Assembly: GCA_030268105.1 (NCBI GenBank)
Contig: BSDZ01000004.1
Coordinates: 6,736,001-6,800,000, forward strand
Reading direction: 5' to 3'
Length of the DNA: 64,000 nucleotides
Source of the DNA: Volvox africanus
Lineage: Eukaryota > Chlorophyta > Chlorophyceae > Chlamydomonadales > Volvocaceae
In this document: piece after piece, positions 61,501 through 64,000 of the stretch
How the letters are laid out: the number at the start of each line of letters is the position of its first letter
Numbering within the stretch: the first letter of the stretch is position 1
The notes under the pieces: model-generated
What the model was told of the DNA's origin: nothing
Seen by the model: the letters and a program-made list of their open reading frames with translations, nothing else
The model's database searches: none
Program-made: the position numbers and the translations under genes

Positions 61501-64000
61501 GGGCCCCAACCGACACGGTGCGCTGCAACGGCGAGGGTGGCGGCGGCGGCCAGAAGGCCCCTGGCTGCACGAAACTTCCTGTACCCCCCGTCGACCATTG
61601 CCGCCCCACCGTCTCGCCGCCGCTGCCGCCGCCGCTCCACTTTCCGTCCCTTTGTGCGACGGAGCCTGATTGTGGCGTGTACGATGCCGGCGACAGCGAC
61701 AGCTGCTCCATGACCGACGATTGGCCTCCCACGCTGCCTGCGGCAGGATCTCTGCCGCGGCCACCGCGGCCGCCGCCTGCAGTATACGACAAGTGACGTG
61801 AAAAGATGATTGTGGGAGTCGGGGAGTACTCCGCCGCAGCAGCTGCCCTGCCGGCCGCCAGCGCGTCGGTTTCGGAGCGCGCCATCGAGGCGAGGAGGTC
61901 TCGCCTTGCTGCCCACGTCCGCTCGGACGGCAAACGCGTGGAGCTGCTTACAGTGGAGGCGCTCGCAGCAGCCGCCAGTGTCTCCGATTGGTACACCTGT
62001 CCGGGGGAGGCAAGATAAGGCCCAGACGGGGGTAAAGCGTCCATCCGCAATAAATGAACATGTGAGCCAAAGCTTCCTGCAGGGCTTCGTACCTGTCGCC
62101 CGTCAGACAGCACTATCACCTGTCGTGGCGCCGCCGCCTCCGCTTCCGCCTCCACCACCGCAGGCGGCGCCATGTCCGACCGAAACCGCGCGCTCCACGC
62201 TCCCCTGTCCCGCCTACTTTCATTGCTGCCGCTGACGCCGCCGCTGACGCCGCTCCGCGGCCCCGTGTCTCTGCTCCGCAGTTCATCCTCGTCAGCATCG
62301 CTGATCTGAATTCGACGATGCGTCAACGGAACCCTGAATGTCAGTTGTCGCGAGCCGCCGCCGCCGCCGCCGCCACCAATGCTGGCCGCCGCCGCTGTAC
62401 CATACGCAGACCATGCCTCTAACAATCCAGAGGAGTTGTGATTATTGAGCAATTGGGATCCCATTGGCTGCTGTTGCTGCTGCCTCAGCTGTTGCGAATG
62501 CTGCTGCTCCTGCAGGTTCTGCGAGTAAGCTTGTGGCGGTTCCCGTGCGTTCGGTGAGTTCAGGTGCCCGGAGATCGGCAGTGGCGCTAGTGCACCCGTG
62601 TTCATGGAGGACGGAAGCCGCATTAGCGCAGCATTTGGGTTTAGCAGGAACGGCGACGACGCCGACGACAGGAGCCTGTCGTACGCATCAGCCTCAACGA
62701 TAACAGACGACAACATGAAGTTGTCATTAGCTCCGGGAATGGCACCAGACGTGGATCCGAGAGGCGAAAGCGTCTGAGCCACCAGCGGCGCACCCGGACC
62801 CTGTGATGTCGTCGGCGCCAACACTGCAGCCGTCCCGTCTACGCTGCCGTACGTTACGCGTACGGCGGCTGAGCCCGCCCAGGCCGCCGGCGGTAGACCT
62901 GGACTGGAAGTTGGGAACCAGGTGCCATTCACAGCGCGCGTTGCACCGTTCCCAAGGCTCCCCGATACCGCCACCGCCGCCGCCGCCACTGGGGCTGCTG
63001 CCGTCGCCGCCACAGATGTGCGTGTGGTTCCATTTGGAACAAAAGGCCGTACACGAAGGCCGGCATGTGCTTGCGACGGCCCACACGAGTGCGCCTGTTG
63101 CAGGCTGGACTCGACTGAGATCGCCCCAGCGGTCACGGCGGGGCTAGGGCACAGTGGCCGCTCGGACAGCGTCCGCCGGATGCTAGATGTAGCAATCTCC
63201 TCTGCCGCTGCCGCTACCGCTGCCGCTGCCGCTGTAGACGTCCCCGTCTCCACCACAACCGCATCCAAACCAGTGCCGCACACAGACGACCTGACTTGCA
63301 GCGACTGCCCTTCAATTCGCGATCCAGGCACAGCAGCTCTGCGGCCGCTGTCAGCGCCGAAAGTCCTCGTTGGCGCCATCGCCACCGCCACCGCCGGCTT
63401 TGCTGTTGCCGTCAATGCGGTTGCCGCATCACGCTCTCTGATGGCACCACGATTGATCGGAACGGATTTAGGTGGTAATGAGTCCAGGGATACCCGTTTT
63501 GTCACTTGGAGCCGCTGTGTTGCCGCCGCCGCCGCCGCCACCGGCGTCGGCGTCACAGCCCCGACCGATATCGGCCTGGCGACGCTACTGACTGCAAGGC
63601 CCCGCGCTGCCGCCGACGCGTTGATGTGACCCGCGCCAGGGCTAATTTGAAAGGTTGGATTCCCACCCTGAAGACTTTGCGACATCGCTCGGCTGCGCAT
63701 GGGATTACCCTCCTGGGGCCAAACCGTGCAGGAGCCGCTGACGCCGCTGTGGGATCTAGGAAAGAGCGGTGGCAGTGGCCCTTGCGGGCTCCGTCGGGGG
63801 CTGATGGAGCGGGATAGGGTGCGCAAGGCGAGGTCGCTCGCAGCGGCGTTGCTGGGTGCGATGGTACCCGGGTTACTAGCAGCGGCGTTGGTTCTGGCGA
63901 TGTTGTTTGTGACGCCGAAACCAAACCTCAACGTCGGCGTCTGCAATACCTCCCGGCTTGAAGGCATGAGCGAACTGTGTGGCGCTTGCAGGAGCTCCCC
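58550..64000 (-). CDS. Large unrecognised Gly/Ala/Ser-rich protein, 5' end beyond the window
   Basis: A single open frame of 1805 codons from the Met at 63967 to TAG at 58550; the frame stays open to the window edge, so the gene may start further right. I recognise no catalytic domain. Visible: basic Ser-rich N-terminus (TLSRSISPRRSPQG), long Ala-rich stretches, QQ-rich run near 490, two poly-Gly segments (about 911-932, and Gly-Ser at about 1240-1309), and a basic C-terminal tail VRGVLRGLRKRIRSGVRS. A short motif recurs: SYRELSNPSMLQALL and SYRSSSNPSLLSFAD, about 100 residues apart around the Gly-Ser segment. Islands such as FRVPLTHRRIQISDADEDEL and GRQVIVLSDGRQV-like text stand out from the low-complexity background. 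Long open frames arise easily in such GC-rich repeats, and hidden introns are possible; the recurring motif and complex islands favour a real, largely disordered regulatory or scaffold protein. Confidence 0.6.
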   Translation of the reverse strand, partial: GELLQAPHSSLMPSSREVLQTPTLRFGFGVTNNIARTNAAASNPGTIAPSNAAASDLALRTLSRSISPRRSPQGPLPPLFPRSHSGVSGSCTVWPQEGNPMRSRAMSQSLQGGNPTFQISPGAGHINASAAARGLAVSSVARPISVGAVTPTPVAAAAAATQRLQVTKRVSLDSLPPKSVPINRGAIRERDAATALTATAKPAVAVAMAPTRTFGADSGRRAAVPGSRIEGQSLQVRSSVCGTGLDAVVVETGTSTAAAAAVAAAAEEIATSSIRRTLSERPLCPSPAVTAGAISVESSLQQAHSCGPSQAHAGLRVRPFVPNGTTRTSVAATAAAPVAAAAVAVSGSLGNGATRAVNGTWFPTSSPGLPPAAWAGSAAVRVTYGSVDGTAAVLAPTTSQGPGAPLVAQTLSPLGSTSGAIPGANDNFMLSSVIVEADAYDRLLSSASSPFLLNPNAALMRLPSSMNTGALAPLPISGHLNSPNAREPPQAYSQNLQEQQHSQQLRQQQQQPMGSQLLNNHNSSGLLEAWSAYGTAAAASIGGGGGGGGSRQLTFRVPLTHRRIQISDADEDELRSRDTGPRSGVSGGVSGSNESRRDRGAWSARFRSDMAPPAVVEAEAEAAAPRQVIVLSDGRQVRSPAGSFGSHVHLLRMDALPPSGPYLASPGQVYQSETLAAAASASTVSSSTRLPSERTWAARRDLLASMARSETDALAAGRAAAAAEYSPTPTIIFSRHLSYTAGGGRGGRGRDPAAGSVGGQSSVMEQLSLSPASYTPQSGSVAQRDGKWSGGGSGGETVGRQWSTGGTGSFVQPGAFWPPPPPSPLQRTVSVGAPAAAAETSVYGTNASSTATARAAAAAATGRGDHRSNGIGRPSLFGGSTSGRLSYTRGAAAGSSGGAFTMFGTSTPTSFGMLGTGSSFSGGAGPAGGGGGGGGGGGGGGVDTRATSYSCRGSLDLGRHLHDTGLIRIGEEEAGLGNDDYEQPTSTLFGTCDDGDGFIGTTGDGADRCISSGGGYSFSRGSEIDRRSSPADHVSNGYASAETPPTRCDGLLVAASSYGSSNISSVTVGRMCGSGSVGSVATGGDASGSVPLISGHRNPAARQQLRYRRGQFRTGRTGRGSLSRQQLHTVIPADVSALGCSGAAAGGGGGGGGGGASASGSSWSATGPPSFIDGPHGISMDAGSGSGVIRPGSGASGAGASWRGILQGESYRELSNPSMLQALLHANKTLPSSSDFLSQLHATSMTRASAAGPGGGSGGSGGGSGGGGGSGGGSGGGGGSGGGSGGGGGSGSGGSGGGGSGGSGGGSGGGGSGGGGGRGAAAAAAVGASVAYSGRHLVSGSSYRSSSNPSLLSFADVTLGFNLSPVTTAMAPANTTSSYSHGGQSAIAAALASGGGAVVVTLSRGILMGSPESSAGAEDPSITGAIAAAAPGGVLPAASAVRGSAAGPVGASGLVSGAISDDKSDNGLQFVAYPQTLAPMPGSGSLGRGTPAALRVTAATTSAFAAGVPKCSSTSTCTVAVGSSSEMRTGSRPTLSELLASTAKAAAAIGGTSAGYGGTSMWVSPTSSAHFVAAAAMGASPAGPPPGHHPAQGSSSFTVLKQANLKSYRMQLNVSAAEDGSGGGASSAAGGSCLMGDGSRPTADTSVSVDGAAAATATPSQPPPRRLAQRRGVSWFGNILGSRRTSTIGSGGGGGGGGGDGGGGGGGFLPSANGGDAPPPSSPLPAQPHAHHVQPYERGGLDGGDSVGCGGNESQPLDGRVSAANGTAAAGRSSQQLTRLMDDTARLSPVRGVLRGLRKRIRSGVRSLSGGVSTRS

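Noticed and set aside
58678..63924. Numerous frames opposite the giant minus-strand frame
   Set aside because: They are shorter, carry no motifs and are expected shadows of Ala/Gly/Ser-rich codons.

Overview
This window is nuclear DNA of a green alga, most likely a volvocine chlorophyte (Volvox/Chlamydomonas relatives). The evidence is short-exon genes with GT-AG introns, fairly GC-rich coding DNA in AT-rich or simple-sequence introns, TGTAA words after several genes, Ala/Gly/Ser low-complexity inserts inside conserved proteins, and an intron-containing tRNA-Asp. No similarity search was run; family calls rest on motifs read in the translations.

Layout. Positions 1-22140 are a head-to-tail array of nine units of about 2.5 kb that enters from the left edge. 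Each unit, read on the minus strand, holds a (GGGGCA)n tract, a copy of the LAST exon of the aminotransferase gene lying to the right, about 1.35 kb of flank, and a tRNA-Asp(GUC) with a 36-nt intron. The ninth unit still supplies the real terminal exon of the aminotransferase (21770-25972, minus). The other eight terminal exons are orphans.

To the right lie: an EamA-type 10-TM transporter (26618-31409, plus); an ER-retained M20 amidohydrolase of the ILR1 type, with signal peptide, metal ligands and KDEL (33602-37854, minus); a YKT6-type prenylated R-SNARE (38159-38851, plus); a YL1/SWC2 subunit of the SWR1 chromatin complex (39417-42046, minus); and a 25-exon tandem calpain (42979-55271, plus), whose first protease module is intact, whose second has lost all three catalytic residues, and which ends in a CaaX box. 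A 5.4-kb open frame for an unrecognised low-complexity protein (58550 to the right edge, minus) closes the window. Three gene pairs are divergent with short shared upstream regions (25973-26617, 37855-38158, 42047-42978); the others converge.

All exon models except the giant frame were built by hand. Each keeps phase through every junction and sums to a multiple of three, which supports them strongly even though no transcript was seen. The most unusual items are the tRNA/terminal-exon array, the calpain with a disarmed second module, a 53-bp perfect inverted repeat in a calpain intron, a stranded AT-rich histidine-kinase fragment at 32485-32721, and a repeat shared by the array and an amidohydrolase intron.
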